Shown one piece after another: positions 1 through 7,084 of a stretch of DNA of 23,479 bases. A program made the position numbers and the translations under genes. Origin of the DNA: DATLSM01 sp049585815 (GTDB lineage Bacteria > Actinomycetota > Thermoleophilia > Solirubrobacterales > 70-9); the NCBI GenBank assembly GCA_049585815.1, contig JBAVAR010000129.1:1-23479 (forward strand), written 5' to 3'. Within the stretch, counting starts at the first letter, position 1, and each line of letters starts with the position of its first letter. The notes beneath the pieces are model-generated. The model was not told the DNA's origin. It did not search any database and worked only from the letters and a program-made list of their open reading frames with translations.

Positions 1-81
1 GAATCCCTTGGCGATATCTCTCCCGCTGAGTTCGAGGACCTATACGTTCCCCAGGGGGTCCAACTGAGCAATATCTCTTAG
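1..81 (+). CDS. C-terminal end of a probable IS3-family transposase (partial)
   Basis: Frame 1 is open from the window edge to a TAG at 79-81 and encodes 26 residues. They contain the string LGDISPAEFEDLY. This resembles the C-terminal tail of IS3-type (OrfB, rve-domain) transposases, where an LGY-x-SP-x-EFE motif follows the catalytic DDE region. The catalytic part lies outside the window, so activity cannot be judged. I see no terminal inverted repeat in the bases that follow. The methyltransferase frame opens almost at once after the stop. The call rests on one short motif, so it is moderate at best; another protein with a similar tail is possible. Confidence 0.5.
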   Translation, partial: ESLGDISPAEFEDLYVPQGVQLSNIS

Positions 82-82
82 A

Positions 83-784
83 TTGGAAACCAACAAAAAC
101 GGTCTCCGTCAAACCCGGTCCGGCTCAGGACGTGTCTATGACGCGACCTGGGGCCGGGCCTTTTCGGGCCTCTATGACCGGCTCCTGCAGGGGAGCGAGA
201 ATGCGGGACTGCGCGAGCTGCGGCGCGAGACTCTCGCCCGGGCCGCTGGGCGGACGATCGATATCGGCGCCGGCACCGGCGCCAACCTCGGGCTTTTTCC
301 CGACGACCTAGAGCAGTTGCTGCTGGTCGAGCCCGATCCCCATATGGCCAAGCGGCTGCGGGCCAAACTGGCGCACTCCGGTTTGCCCGCCGAGCTGATC
401 CAGGCGCCCGCCGAAGCTCTTCCCTTCGAGGATGGGAGCGTCGATACGGCGGTGTTCACCCTGGTCCTCTGCACCTTGCCCAACCCGGGCGCGGCGCTGG
501 CCGAGGCGGCGCGAGTGCTGGCGCCCGGCGGCAGGCTGCTCTTCATCGAGCACGTTCGCGCCCCCGAGGGCGCCCTGGCTCGCTGGCAGGATCGATTTGA
601 GCTCCCCTGGAAGCTCTTTGCCGACGGTTGTCGCTGTAATCGCGAGACGGTGGCCACGATCGAAGCCTCGCCGCTTCAGATCGATGAGCTGCAGCATGGC
701 GAGTTGCCAAACGCGCCGCCCCTGGTCCGGCCTCTGGTCTGGGGCAGCGCCTCTGCAGGCGCCGCATATCCCAGCGCTCCGTGA
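83..784 (+). CDS. Class I SAM-dependent methyltransferase (Methyltransf_11 type)
   Basis: This 233-residue protein has the Rossmann-type SAM-binding fold. Motif I is TIDIGAGTGANLG at about residues 58-70, the acidic strand-2 end is LLLVEPDP at about 80-87, and a post-I region reads FEDGSVDTAVFTLVLCTLPNP. The order matches the UbiE/Methyltransf_11 family of small-molecule methyltransferases. The substrate cannot be read from the sequence. The only start in frame is a TTG at 83, two bases after the upstream stop and without a clear ribosome binding site; the frame has a stop at 65-67. The conserved part begins near residue 16 (GRVYDATWG). The natural 5' end may therefore have been replaced when the neighbouring insertion sequence arrived. 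The gene does not appear to belong to the lasso or glycan operons. Confidence 0.8.
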   Translation: METNKNGLRQTRSGSGRVYDATWGRAFSGLYDRLLQGSENAGLRELRRETLARAAGRTIDIGAGTGANLGLFPDDLEQLLLVEPDPHMAKRLRAKLAHSGLPAELIQAPAEALPFEDGSVDTAVFTLVLCTLPNPGAALAEAARVLAPGGRLLFIEHVRAPEGALARWQDRFELPWKLFADGCRCNRETVATIEASPLQIDELQHGELPNAPPLVRPLVWGSASAGAAYPSAP

Positions 785-1174
785 ACTATTCGAAGTCCGG
801 TCTGGGCCGGGAGTTGAGCGCCTTGGGGCGCGCTGCGCGAAGGCAGGTCGACTCGAGCGGCCGACCTGCATTGGGGTTGTGGCGGAGCGTCGATCTCATG
901 CTTTGCAGCGCCGAGTGCGGAGACCCTCATCACGTCCGACCCTTGTATCCCCGCTATCGCCGTTGAGCAATCGCCTCCGATTTCGTCAGAAGCCTGACAA
1001 CGTCGGAATCAGCGACCGCTGAGATTCATAATCTGATTCCATGGGTGGGTCGGCGAAGGATTTTCACCGATGACCCCTTTCTGCGGCCTGATTAGTGTAG
1101 TTTTTTTTATGATACGGCGGCGGTCAGCGGAAGGGATCAGGAGGTGGGCCCCCCTGCAACGAACCATAAGCGTG
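785..1174. other. Intergenic region without a supported gene
   Basis: About 390 bases separate the methyltransferase from the first 115-residue gene. I find no convincing reading frame, tRNA or repeat. A run of eight T residues at 1101-1108 leads into TATGAT at 1108-1113, which looks like a -10 box for the downstream gene, but no good -35 box lies at the right distance. An AGGAGGTGGG string at 1138-1147 resembles a ribosome binding site, but no in-frame start follows it at normal spacing. Confidence 0.4.
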
Positions 1175-1522
1175 ATGCTCGGAAACTTCGGCCTCGAGTC
1201 GCTCGGGGGCTCATACCGGAGGCACACCGAAACCCTTGAGCGATCGCTTCTGCAGGCGATCCGTTACTACCTCGACGAGGAGGGCTCTGGGCGAGACGGC
1301 TGGTCCTATCCGAGCTTTCTCAACGACGGACACGATGATGAGGGGGTGAAGCTGCGGATCAGCATCGACTCTGCGGTCTGGGAGGATTTCTCAAAGGAGG
1401 CCGAGCGCCAGGGGGTCTCGACCGACCACCTCCTTCAGCACGCAGCGCTCTTTTTCGCCGCCGACCGCGATTCTGGTCGGCTCGCCCACCGCATTGTCAG
1501 GGAGCTTGATTCCGAAGGCTAG
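1175..1522 (+). CDS. Conserved small protein, 115 residues, paralogue of the gene at 2464-2811
   Basis: I do not recognise a named family. The frame is open from 1070, but I chose the ATG at 1175 (a GTG at 1172 is also possible) because it gives 115 residues, exactly the length of the paralogue at 2464-2811. The two proteins align without gaps over about 85 residues. Shared features are an R-Y/H-Y helix near residue 30, a P-S/T-F segment near 46, a strand of alternating hydrophobic residues followed by D-x-x-V, an EA/EAR helix, and a conserved L-x-x-HA segment near the end. The strand-helix-helix order of the C-terminal half (VKLRISID, then two helices) could be ribbon-helix-helix-like, which would suggest DNA binding; this is only an inference. 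There is no signal peptide or membrane segment. The gene is convergent with the sigma factor, with two bases between the stops. Confidence 0.65.
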   Translation: MLGNFGLESLGGSYRRHTETLERSLLQAIRYYLDEEGSGRDGWSYPSFLNDGHDDEGVKLRISIDSAVWEDFSKEAERQGVSTDHLLQHAALFFAADRDSGRLAHRIVRELDSEG

Positions 1523-1524
1523 GT

Positions 1525-2250
1525 TCAGGGGGCGCCGGCCACGACCGGAGCCGCGCCGAGCTCTTGCAGGGCGGACTTGAGGCTCAGCCTGCCGCGGTGA
1601 TGGAGGCCGTGGACTGAGCTTTCGGTCTTTCCCAGCACCCCGGCGATCTCGACCGGAGAAAGGCCGACTATGTGTCGCAGAACGAGGACTTCGCGCTGCT
1701 CATCGGGAAGGCGCTCAAGCGCGTGCTTGAGATCGCGGCCGCGCTCGTGGCTGATCTGGTCGTGCTCATCGTCGGCGGCGCGGACCTCCTCACAGGGGGT
1801 CATCCGACGGGCGCGGAGGTGATCTAGCGCCGCATTGCGGGCAACTCGCAGGATCCAGGCGGCAAATGGAACCTCGCGCGGTTCGTATTTCCCGATCACC
1901 GACATCAGCTTCACAAATACGTTCTGGGTGATGTCCTCGGCCTCGTGGTGATCCCCGACGAAGCTGCGCACGTAACGCAGGACATCGTCGGCGTAGCGGA
2001 CATAGAGGAAGTGCAGGGCCTCCATGTCGCCTTTCTGCGCCTGGACGATTGCCTCTCTGACGATCTTGGTGTCGCCGATCGCAGACTGTGGCGCCCTCCC
2101 CTCATCGGGTGGCGGTTCTGGCTTCAATTGGTTCCGTATCAACTCCCGATCCCCATTCCTCGTGGCTTGCAGTCGATCTCCATGGGCCAAATCAGCCCCC
2201 AAATTGGGGGGAAATCGAGAAGCGCACCCGAGCGCTTCTTTCTCTGTCAA
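1525..2250 (-). CDS. ECF-type (sigma-70 family) RNA polymerase sigma factor
   Basis: Region 2 covers about residues 78-150. It includes the polymerase-binding segment GDHHEAEDITQNVFVKL and the helix FAAWILRVARNAALDHLRARR. Region 4 covers about residues 178-232, with LPDEQREVLVLRHIVGLSPVEIA and the DNA-recognition helix TESSVHGLHHRGRLSLK. This is the two-domain layout of ECF (group 4) sigma factors, which redirect RNA polymerase to a small regulon. The annotated start is a TTG at 2250. It leaves an unusually long, proline-rich N-terminal stretch of about 60 residues, so the true start may be an internal TTG such as codon 42. No anti-sigma factor gene with a membrane segment is adjacent. The neighbours are instead the two 115-residue paralogues. 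Confidence 0.85.
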   Translation of the reverse strand: MTEKEALGCASRFPPNLGADLAHGDRLQATRNGDRELIRNQLKPEPPPDEGRAPQSAIGDTKIVREAIVQAQKGDMEALHFLYVRYADDVLRYVRSFVGDHHEAEDITQNVFVKLMSVIGKYEPREVPFAAWILRVARNAALDHLRARRMTPCEEVRAADDEHDQISHERGRDLKHALERLPDEQREVLVLRHIVGLSPVEIAGVLGKTESSVHGLHHRGRLSLKSALQELGAAPVVAGAP

Positions 2251-2261
2251 GAAAATCCGCG

Positions 2262-2284
2262 AAGTCCGCGTAGCGCGGAGACTT
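2262..2284. other. GC-rich hairpin upstream of the sigma factor
   Basis: TCCGCG at 2265-2270 and CGCGGA at 2274-2279 form a 6-bp stem with a TAG loop. The stem extends through AAG (2262-2264) and CTT (2282-2284) after a two-base bulge. It lies just ahead of the sigma factor's annotated start and overlaps the -10 end of the candidate promoter. It could be an operator or a 5' leader hairpin. No T-run follows it on either strand, so it is not a typical terminator. Confidence 0.4.
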
Positions 2285-2307
2285 ATTCAGATGCAATGCA
2301 TTGTCAA
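2280..2307 (-). promoter_or_regulatory. Candidate sigma-70-type promoter for the sigma factor gene
   Basis: On the minus strand a perfect TTGACA (2307 to 2302) is followed after 16 bases by TAAGTC (2285 to 2280), a weak -10 box. Transcription would begin roughly 20-30 bases before the TTG start at 2250. The -35 box is a good match and the -10 box a poor one, so this is a candidate only. Confidence 0.33.
2294..2303. promoter_or_regulatory. CAATGCATTG palindrome, possible operator
   Basis: CAATGCATTG is a perfect 10-bp palindrome. It lies between the -35 and -10 boxes of the candidate minus-strand promoter, the classic place for a repressor to bind. Related pieces (TCAATGC, ACATTGCATG) occur nearby at 2304-2310 and about 2401-2410. 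The binding protein is unknown; one of the two 115-residue neighbours is a possibility, by inference only. Confidence 0.35.
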
Positions 2308-2463
2308 TGCCGAAAATTCGTCCAAATTTCAACTTCACGCTCAAGCGCTCGGGTTTTTAAGCTGGCAGACCAGGTCGAAATTGAGACAAAACTGGAAAGG
2401 ACATTGCATGGCTCGCGCGGAAACCCCGGAAAGCCGGGGGCGATTGTCAGCCTCGCGAGACCG

Positions 2464-2811
2464 ATGAAAGTTGCCCTCGGAACATTTGCCTGCTTTTGTA
2501 TCGAGGCCCGCTTTGGCCCCGATCCGACCGCCGCCGTTCAGGCCGCGCTCCGCCACTACACCCGCCGGCTCAAGTCGGCAAAGGCGCCTTTGCCACTGCC
2601 AACCTTCTTCCGCTCGCCGGGATCAGATGGCCTGGGAGCCGAATTCGATCTGGCCGTCGATCCGGAGGTGGAGGCGGCGCTCGAGGACGAGGCGAGGGTG
2701 CAAAAGGTTCCCGTGGAGCAGCTCGTTCCCCATGCGGTGTTCGTCTACCTCGCCGACCTCGACTCAGCCGACGCAGTCGACTGGACACAGGTCCCGGGCC
2801 GCCTGGTGTAG
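2464..2811 (+). CDS. Conserved small protein, 115 residues, paralogue of the gene at 1175-1522
   Basis: The frame is open further upstream, but the ATG at 2464 gives 115 residues and the same N-terminal length as the paralogue on the other side of the sigma factor gene. Shared positions include an ALRHY helix near residue 30, PTF near 46, a hydrophobic strand then D-x-x-V near 65-70, an EDEAR-x-Q-x-V helix and the L-x-x-HA segment near 90. Identity between the two is low but the order and spacing hold. There is no export signal or membrane segment. The gene is transcribed divergently from the sigma factor and shares the roughly 210-base regulatory region with it. Function is unknown; a regulatory role linked to the sigma factor is an inference from position. 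Confidence 0.65.
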   Translation: MKVALGTFACFCIEARFGPDPTAAVQAALRHYTRRLKSAKAPLPLPTFFRSPGSDGLGAEFDLAVDPEVEAALEDEARVQKVPVEQLVPHAVFVYLADLDSADAVDWTQVPGRLV

Positions 2812-2869
2812 GGATCGGGCAGGGTGCGCCCAGCGGAAGAAAGCGTGCCTGCGGGCCGTTATCGCGACG

Positions 2870-3739
2870 ATGCCCCGCTTCACTCACAGGTCCCTGGGCA
2901 ACCGCACCGCGCCCCAGGGGCCCGACCCGAGGGTGATCGCGCCGTTTCTCGTCGGGATCCTCGTTTTCTTGCTTGGGGTTGGCGCCAGCTCGGCGAGCGC
3001 GTCTGACCCGATCGAAGGCATCTGGAGCTACAACGGCGGCAAGGTGGGGATCCAGTCGCAGGGGTCGGGCAAGTTCACCGGCACCGTCGTCGAACAGACG
3101 AAAGTGAAATTTGCGCAGTGCTACCACCTCCCCGGTGAACAGATGTGGACGAGCATCACCCCCCAGCCGGATGGCTCCTACTGGGGATTTCACCAGTGGT
3201 TTTTCGAAACTTCAGAATGCGTGCCCAACCCGACCCTGGGTCTCACTGCCTGGCGAGTGCTCAAGGAATCCAATGGGACACCCCAGCTGAAAGTCTGTTT
3301 CAGTGAACCCGGCAGCTCCTCGCAGCCGATGATCGCCTCCAGCGGCGCCGCGTCCGGGGACACCTACGGCTGTCGCGAACTGGCCCAGGTCTCCTCGCTG
3401 CCGGAAATCTCATCTTTTGGCCACTACGTGGAACTCCCTTCGACCGGTGCCTGCGTCAAGCGCCGAAAGCTGCGCATTCGCCTGCACGACCCGAAAAACG
3501 ACCCCCTAAAGACAGTGGCGGTCAGGCTCGATGGCGGCACGGTCCACCGGCTCGCGAAGCTAAAGCGCCACGGGAGCACGGTCACGGCGACGCTCAGCCT
3601 GCAGGGCATAGCCGTTAGTTCGTTCACGGTGACCGTGAAGGCCACTACGGTCCTCGGTGATCACCTCTCCGGGAAGCGCACCTACCACAGCTGTTCGGGG
3701 AAATTGCTGGGCCCCCACGTGCACCCCACCCACGGCTGA
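2870..3739 (+). CDS. Secreted protein with six cysteines and two beta-rich domains, function unknown
   Basis: The ATG at 2870 gives 289 residues with a basic N-terminus, a hydrophobic segment (about residues 22-38, PFLVGILVFLLGVGASS) and a likely signal peptidase site at A-S-A before SDPIEG. The mature N-terminal half begins with a G-x-W segment and short beta strands, reminiscent of lipocalin-like or DUF2147-like domains; that resemblance is weak. The C-terminal half starts at a cysteine and ends in a cysteine (GACVKRRKLRIRL to YHSCSG), with Ig-like strands between. This layout is common in secreted Thermoleophilia proteins. Six cysteines in the mature chain suggest disulfides. A longer frame begins at 2471, but it overlaps the preceding gene and lacks an export signal at its own start, so I chose 2870. 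The gene lies 50 bases before the lasso operon; no shared function is evident. Confidence 0.7.
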   Translation: MPRFTHRSLGNRTAPQGPDPRVIAPFLVGILVFLLGVGASSASASDPIEGIWSYNGGKVGIQSQGSGKFTGTVVEQTKVKFAQCYHLPGEQMWTSITPQPDGSYWGFHQWFFETSECVPNPTLGLTAWRVLKESNGTPQLKVCFSEPGSSSQPMIASSGAASGDTYGCRELAQVSSLPEISSFGHYVELPSTGACVKRRKLRIRLHDPKNDPLKTVAVRLDGGTVHRLAKLKRHGSTVTATLSLQGIAVSSFTVTVKATTVLGDHLSGKRTYHSCSGKLLGPHVHPTHG

Positions 3740-3789
3740 GTTCTCCCTCTCGACGGAAGAATCCTCGCTAGCTCAGAGTTTATGGAGCG

Positions 3790-4743
3790 ATGGTGGAGAC
3801 CTTCACCGCGTTCGGCCTGACATTGAGATCGGCGTTTCCCCTCCCCGGCATGGCGCCGGATGAGGGCGACGATCTCCCGGCACTCGACCTCGACCTCGTA
3901 GGTTCGCGGGAGGTGGACCTAGCTTGGAGTGGGGCTGCGAGCCCCGCGCCCTGGCGAGGAAGACTCGGCGACGGCAGTGAGCTGACTATCGAATGGGGGA
4001 GGGACGGTGACCTGCTCTTTGCCTATGGCAGGCGGGCGCGCTTTCACCTCGATGCGAGCAAGACACGACTGCGGTGTGCGCCGTTGAAGGCGGAGGACCT
4101 GGCCTGGCAGAGGGTGCTGCTAAACCGAGTTCTCCCCAACGCCAGCTTGGCCCTGGGCCGCCAGGCGCTACACGCCAGCGCTGTTCTGACCTCGATCGGA
4201 GTGGTGGCCATAGCCGCGCCGAGCGGCGTCGGCAAGTCGACCCTCGCCGCCGAGATGATCCGACGCGGGTGGCCCCTCTTTGCCGACGACGTCCTGGTCC
4301 TGGGCGGAGGGGGCAGCAGCGTCAAAGCGCACCCAGCCAGCCCTCACATGAACCTCGCCAATGATCGTGCAGATTGCGTCACGGAGGGGCATGGGGAGAC
4401 GCTCGCCGTTCTGGGCGAAGAGCGGTGGCTCTCGGTGCCTCATACCGCGCAGGACGTGGCCCGCGTGGCCGTCGTCATCCTCCTGGAGCGCTCTCCCGGC
4501 CTCGGCCTCGAGGTCCAGCATCTGCCTAGTTCCCCGCTTGTTCTCGCCCCCTACATGCTCGGCCTGCCGGACGAGGAGGAGCGCGGGGCGCGCCGGCGTT
4601 TTGCCCTCTACTCCGATCTGATCGAGTCGGCGACGTTGCTTGGCCTCAATGCGGATCTGGCTGAGAGTCCGGCCGCTCTGATCGACGCGATCCAACAGAG
4701 CCTCGACCTGAGCGCCCCGCTCGCGATGCGGGGCGCGGTATGA
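3790..4743 (+). CDS. HprK-like P-loop kinase (first copy), lasso-peptide-associated
   Basis: This 317-residue protein has the HPr-kinase fold seen in small kinases of lasso peptide loci. The N-terminal beta domain opens with FGLTLRSAFPLP, LHAS is at about 128-131, the Walker A loop is APSGVGKST at 143-151, and a FADDVLVL acidic strand is at about 164-171. In the paeninodin system a protein of this type phosphorylates the lasso precursor; whether this one does is unknown. The ATG at 3790 follows a GGAG-type ribosome binding site. Its stop overlaps the ABC ATPase start by 4 bases (ATGA), so it heads the operon. The second copy at 7081 has its key motifs at nearly the same positions. It could instead act on an exported glycan or be a non-catalytic partner. 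Confidence 0.82.
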   Translation: MVETFTAFGLTLRSAFPLPGMAPDEGDDLPALDLDLVGSREVDLAWSGAASPAPWRGRLGDGSELTIEWGRDGDLLFAYGRRARFHLDASKTRLRCAPLKAEDLAWQRVLLNRVLPNASLALGRQALHASAVLTSIGVVAIAAPSGVGKSTLAAEMIRRGWPLFADDVLVLGGGGSSVKAHPASPHMNLANDRADCVTEGHGETLAVLGEERWLSVPHTAQDVARVAVVILLERSPGLGLEVQHLPSSPLVLAPYMLGLPDEEERGARRRFALYSDLIESATLLGLNADLAESPAALIDAIQQSLDLSAPLAMRGAV

Positions 4744-5555
4744 CCCAGCGTGCCCAGCAGGCGCTTGCGCCTCCCGAGATTGAGGTCGAGGAGGTCACTG
4801 CGCCGGCGACAGCGGGGAGGTCGGGACGGAGCGGCAATGGCGGCACCGCGGTGCGCCAGGGGAATGGGTCCAAAGCCCCAGTTGTCCCTGCCCATCAGGC
4901 GTCCCCACTCTCGCTCACGAGCGTGGAGAAGCGCTGGCACAAGAGCCAGGAGCCGGTGCTGCGAGGAGTGAGCCTGAAGATGGATCTCGGGACGCGGACC
5001 TGGATCGGAGGGCGAAACGGAGTGGGGAAGACGACCCTGTTGCGGATCGCCGCCGGCCTGATCGACCCAGATAGCGGCACCGCCCATGTTTGGGGAGTCA
5101 CCGCGCGCGAGAGTCGCACCCGCTACCAGCGGTTGGTCTCCTTCCTGCCCGCCGGCGATCGTGGCCTCTACGCTCGCCTCACCGTACGCCATCAGCTTGA
5201 ATTCTGGGCCCGCATCGCGATGATGTCGTCCGGGCGGATCCGCCCCCTGGTTGAGGAGACGATCGACCGGTTCGAACTGCGCGAGCTCGCCGAGCGACGC
5301 GTCGATCGCATGTCTATGGGCCAGCGCCAGCGCCTGCGGATCGCGATGACCTTCCTCACCGAACCCGAGATCGTGCTCTTGGACGAGCCGCTCACAAGCC
5401 TTGACGCCGAGGGCGCCGCTCTCCTTGACCAGGCGGTCGAGGAGCTGATCGACCGCCACGGTGCGCTGCTTTGGTGCTCGCCCAGCGGCGAACACATCGA
5501 CCAGCCCTTTGACGCGCGCTGGGTCCTCCACGAAGGAAGGCTGGTGGAGGCATGA
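4740..5555 (+). CDS. ABC transporter ATP-binding protein, probable lasso peptide exporter
   Basis: After a flexible Gly/Ala/Arg-rich stretch of about 55 residues comes a single ABC domain. Walker A is GRNGVGKT at 91-98, the signature is MSMGQ at 191-195, Walker B is IVLLDE at 211-216, and the D-loop SLD follows. Two normally conserved residues are not in place. Where a Q-loop glutamine is expected the sequence reads FLPAGD (about 135-140). Where the switch histidine is expected it reads WCSPSGEH (about 245-252). Walker B glutamate is present, so hydrolysis may still occur. It overlaps both neighbours by 4 bases and pairs with the permease that follows. In lasso loci such exporters give release and self-immunity; that role is inferred from context. 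Confidence 0.88.
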   Translation: MTQRAQQALAPPEIEVEEVTAPATAGRSGRSGNGGTAVRQGNGSKAPVVPAHQASPLSLTSVEKRWHKSQEPVLRGVSLKMDLGTRTWIGGRNGVGKTTLLRIAAGLIDPDSGTAHVWGVTARESRTRYQRLVSFLPAGDRGLYARLTVRHQLEFWARIAMMSSGRIRPLVEETIDRFELRELAERRVDRMSMGQRQRLRIAMTFLTEPEIVLLDEPLTSLDAEGAALLDQAVEELIDRHGALLWCSPSGEHIDQPFDARWVLHEGRLVEA

Positions 5556-6361
5556 CCGAGACGACGAGATCGGTCCGCGCTTTCATGGCGGTTATGCGCC
5601 GCGACCTGCACGTTTACCTCTCCTACCGCACGCGTCTGGTCAGCCAGGCGCTGACCTCGCTGTTCAGCCTCACCCTCTTCTATTACGTCTCCCGCCTAGT
5701 TCATGTCACCGGCTTCGCCACGCCCGCCGCCTACTTCGGCTTCGTCGTCGTCGGCATCGCCTTGGTCAGCGTCCTCTACTCCTGCTTCTCTGTGGCCGAA
5801 ATGGTCCGCCAGGAGCTGGTCGCGGGAACCTTCGAACGGCTCTTGCTCTCTCCCTTCGGCGCGATCCGCAGCGTGATCGCGATGTCGCTGTTCCCATTGC
5901 TCTACGCGTTTGTGATGGCGGCGATAACGCTCGGGATCGGCTGCGTGGTGTTCGGGCTCCAGCTGCACTGGTCCACGGTGCCGCTCGCAATCCCGGCAAT
6001 GTGCCTGGCGCTGATGGCGTTCCTACCATTCGGACTGATGTTCGCCGCTCTGACCGTGGCGACCAAACAGGGCAACGTCGGGACGGCGTGGGTGATCGCG
6101 CTGATCTCGATCGTCGGCGGCCTCTACTTCCCAATCACCCTGCTGCCACAATGGGCTCAGACGACAGCCAAGCTACAGCCATTCACCCCGGCCACGGAGC
6201 TGCTTCGCCACCTGTTGGTCAATAGCCCGCAGCCCACCTCGACCGGCAGCGCCATCGCCAAGCTCGTTGGGTTCACCGCCGTGCTCTTGCCGGCCTCCCT
6301 GTATGCGCTGCACCATGCAATCCGCCTCGGCCAGCGCCGCGGCACGATCATCGAGTACTGA
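5552..6361 (+). CDS. ABC-2 type transporter permease, probable lasso peptide exporter
   Basis: The 269-residue protein has about six hydrophobic membrane segments in the ABC-2 arrangement. The first follows a short cytoplasmic N-terminus that contains RRDLHVYLSYRTRLVSQALTS, and a cytoplasmic coupling region includes VRQELVAGTFERLLLSPFGA. This last element is typical of ABC-2 permeases and contacts the ATPase. The ATG overlaps the ATPase stop by 4 bases. The next gene starts 20 bases downstream. The substrate is inferred from the operon to be the mature lasso peptide. Confidence 0.87.
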   Translation: MTETTRSVRAFMAVMRRDLHVYLSYRTRLVSQALTSLFSLTLFYYVSRLVHVTGFATPAAYFGFVVVGIALVSVLYSCFSVAEMVRQELVAGTFERLLLSPFGAIRSVIAMSLFPLLYAFVMAAITLGIGCVVFGLQLHWSTVPLAIPAMCLALMAFLPFGLMFAALTVATKQGNVGTAWVIALISIVGGLYFPITLLPQWAQTTAKLQPFTPATELLRHLLVNSPQPTSTGSAIAKLVGFTAVLLPASLYALHHAIRLGQRRGTIIEY

Positions 6362-6381
6362 CCATCAAGACCGGAGCCGAC

Positions 6382-6696
6382 ATGACCGACGCGACACCAA
6401 AAACGTCCACCCTGCTTGAGGCTAGGGTCGCGGTGCCGCAGCATGTCGTCTACCGCAGCTTCCCTTCGGAGACGGTGGTGCTCAACCTTCAGACCGGCAA
6501 GTACCACGGACTCAACCCCACCGCGGGTCGCATGCTGGAAGCGCTCGCGAAAGCCGATTCGGTCCGCGATGCAGCGCAGGCCGCCGCCCGCGAATACGAG
6601 CAGCCTCCCGAGTCGACCGAGCAGGATATGTGTGATCTGTGCACCGCGTTGCTCGAGCGTGGCCTGATCGAAATTGAAGGCAACGGTGCACTCTGA
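6382..6696 (+). CDS. PqqD-like RiPP recognition element protein (lasso B1)
   Basis: This 104-residue protein has the PqqD (RRE) winged-helix layout: short beta strands (VVYRSFPSETVVLNLQTGKYHGLNPTAG, residues about 22-49) followed by three helices ending in ALLERGLIEIEG. In lasso systems the B1 protein binds the N-terminal leader of the precursor, mainly at a Y-x-x-P segment, and hands it to the B2 protease. Such a segment is present in the precursor at 10035. The ATG has a GGAG ribosome binding site. Its 3' end overlaps the B2 start. Confidence 0.9.
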   Translation: MTDATPKTSTLLEARVAVPQHVVYRSFPSETVVLNLQTGKYHGLNPTAGRMLEALAKADSVRDAAQAAAREYEQPPESTEQDMCDLCTALLERGLIEIEGNGAL

Positions 6697-7084
6697 GGTA
6701 AGACGGGGGCGGCTCGCCGCAGAGATCCTCGCCGCCTACCTACGAGCCTGGCGCGAGCTTCGTCGGGCGCCGATCACCACCGTCGTCGAGCGGCTGCGCG
6801 GGAGCCAGGCACCGACGCGCACTGAAGGCCGCACGGCACTGGAGGAAGCCCGGCGTCTCGGTCACATCGTGGTTCGTGCCCTGGCCCTCGTGCCCGGCGA
6901 TACGCGCTGCCTGCGCCGCTCGCTGGTGCTGATGCAGCTGATGGACAGGCGCGGCATCTCCGCGCAGCTCGTGATCGGTACCCGCACCAGCCCGGATTTC
7001 CTCGCCCACGCCTGGATTGAGCACGACGGAGAGCCCGTTCTCTCGCCGGGGGACGGCTCCTTCGGCCGTCTCGTCGAGTTGTGA
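6686..7084 (+). CDS. Lasso peptide leader protease, transglutaminase-like (lasso B2)
   Basis: This is a Transglut_core3-type cysteine protease. With the chosen GTG start the protein has 132 residues, with Cys75 in DTRCLRRSL and His108 in AHAWIEHDGEPV, followed by the acidic residues expected for a Cys-His-Asp triad. B2 proteins cut the leader from the core peptide just after a Thr-x pair. I prefer the GTG at 6686, preceded by a GAAGG ribosome binding site, over a TTG at 6674. It overlaps the B1 stop by 11 bases and the next gene by 4. Separate B1 and B2 genes are the usual arrangement in actinobacteria. Confidence 0.9.
   Translation: MHSEVRRGRLAAEILAAYLRAWRELRRAPITTVVERLRGSQAPTRTEGRTALEEARRLGHIVVRALALVPGDTRCLRRSLVLMQLMDRRGISAQLVIGTRTSPDFLAHAWIEHDGEPVLSPGDGSFGRLVEL

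Larger units (their letters stand above)
2226..2354. repeat. Perfect 12-bp inverted repeat flanking the sigma factor upstream region
   Basis: ACCCGAGCGCTT at 2226-2237 is the exact reverse complement of AAGCGCTCGGGT at 2343-2354, with 105 bases between the arms. The left arm falls inside the first codons of the sigma factor if the TTG at 2250 is used, and outside the gene if a later start is used. The enclosed stretch is more AT-rich than its surroundings. Possible readings are paired binding sites for one regulator or the ends of a small mobile remnant. No flanking target duplication is visible. Confidence 0.6.

Noticed and set aside
2471..2869. Long N-terminal extension of the secreted protein's frame (open from 2471)
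   Set aside because: It is Arg/Ser-rich, lies in another frame over the 115-residue gene, and would bury the export signal about 155 residues in. The ATG at 2870 explains the protein better.
2570..3193. Minus-strand frame of 207 codons
   Set aside because: It is rich in Pro/Arg with no recognisable motif and lies antisense to two better-supported genes.
3765..3785. GCTAGCTCAGAG string that looks like a tRNA D-arm
   Set aside because: No anticodon arm, T-arm or acceptor stem can be formed around it.
4608..5531. Long minus-strand frame antisense to the HprK-like kinase and ABC ATPase genes
   Set aside because: It is a shadow of strongly supported plus-strand genes in GC-rich DNA and shows no domain motif.
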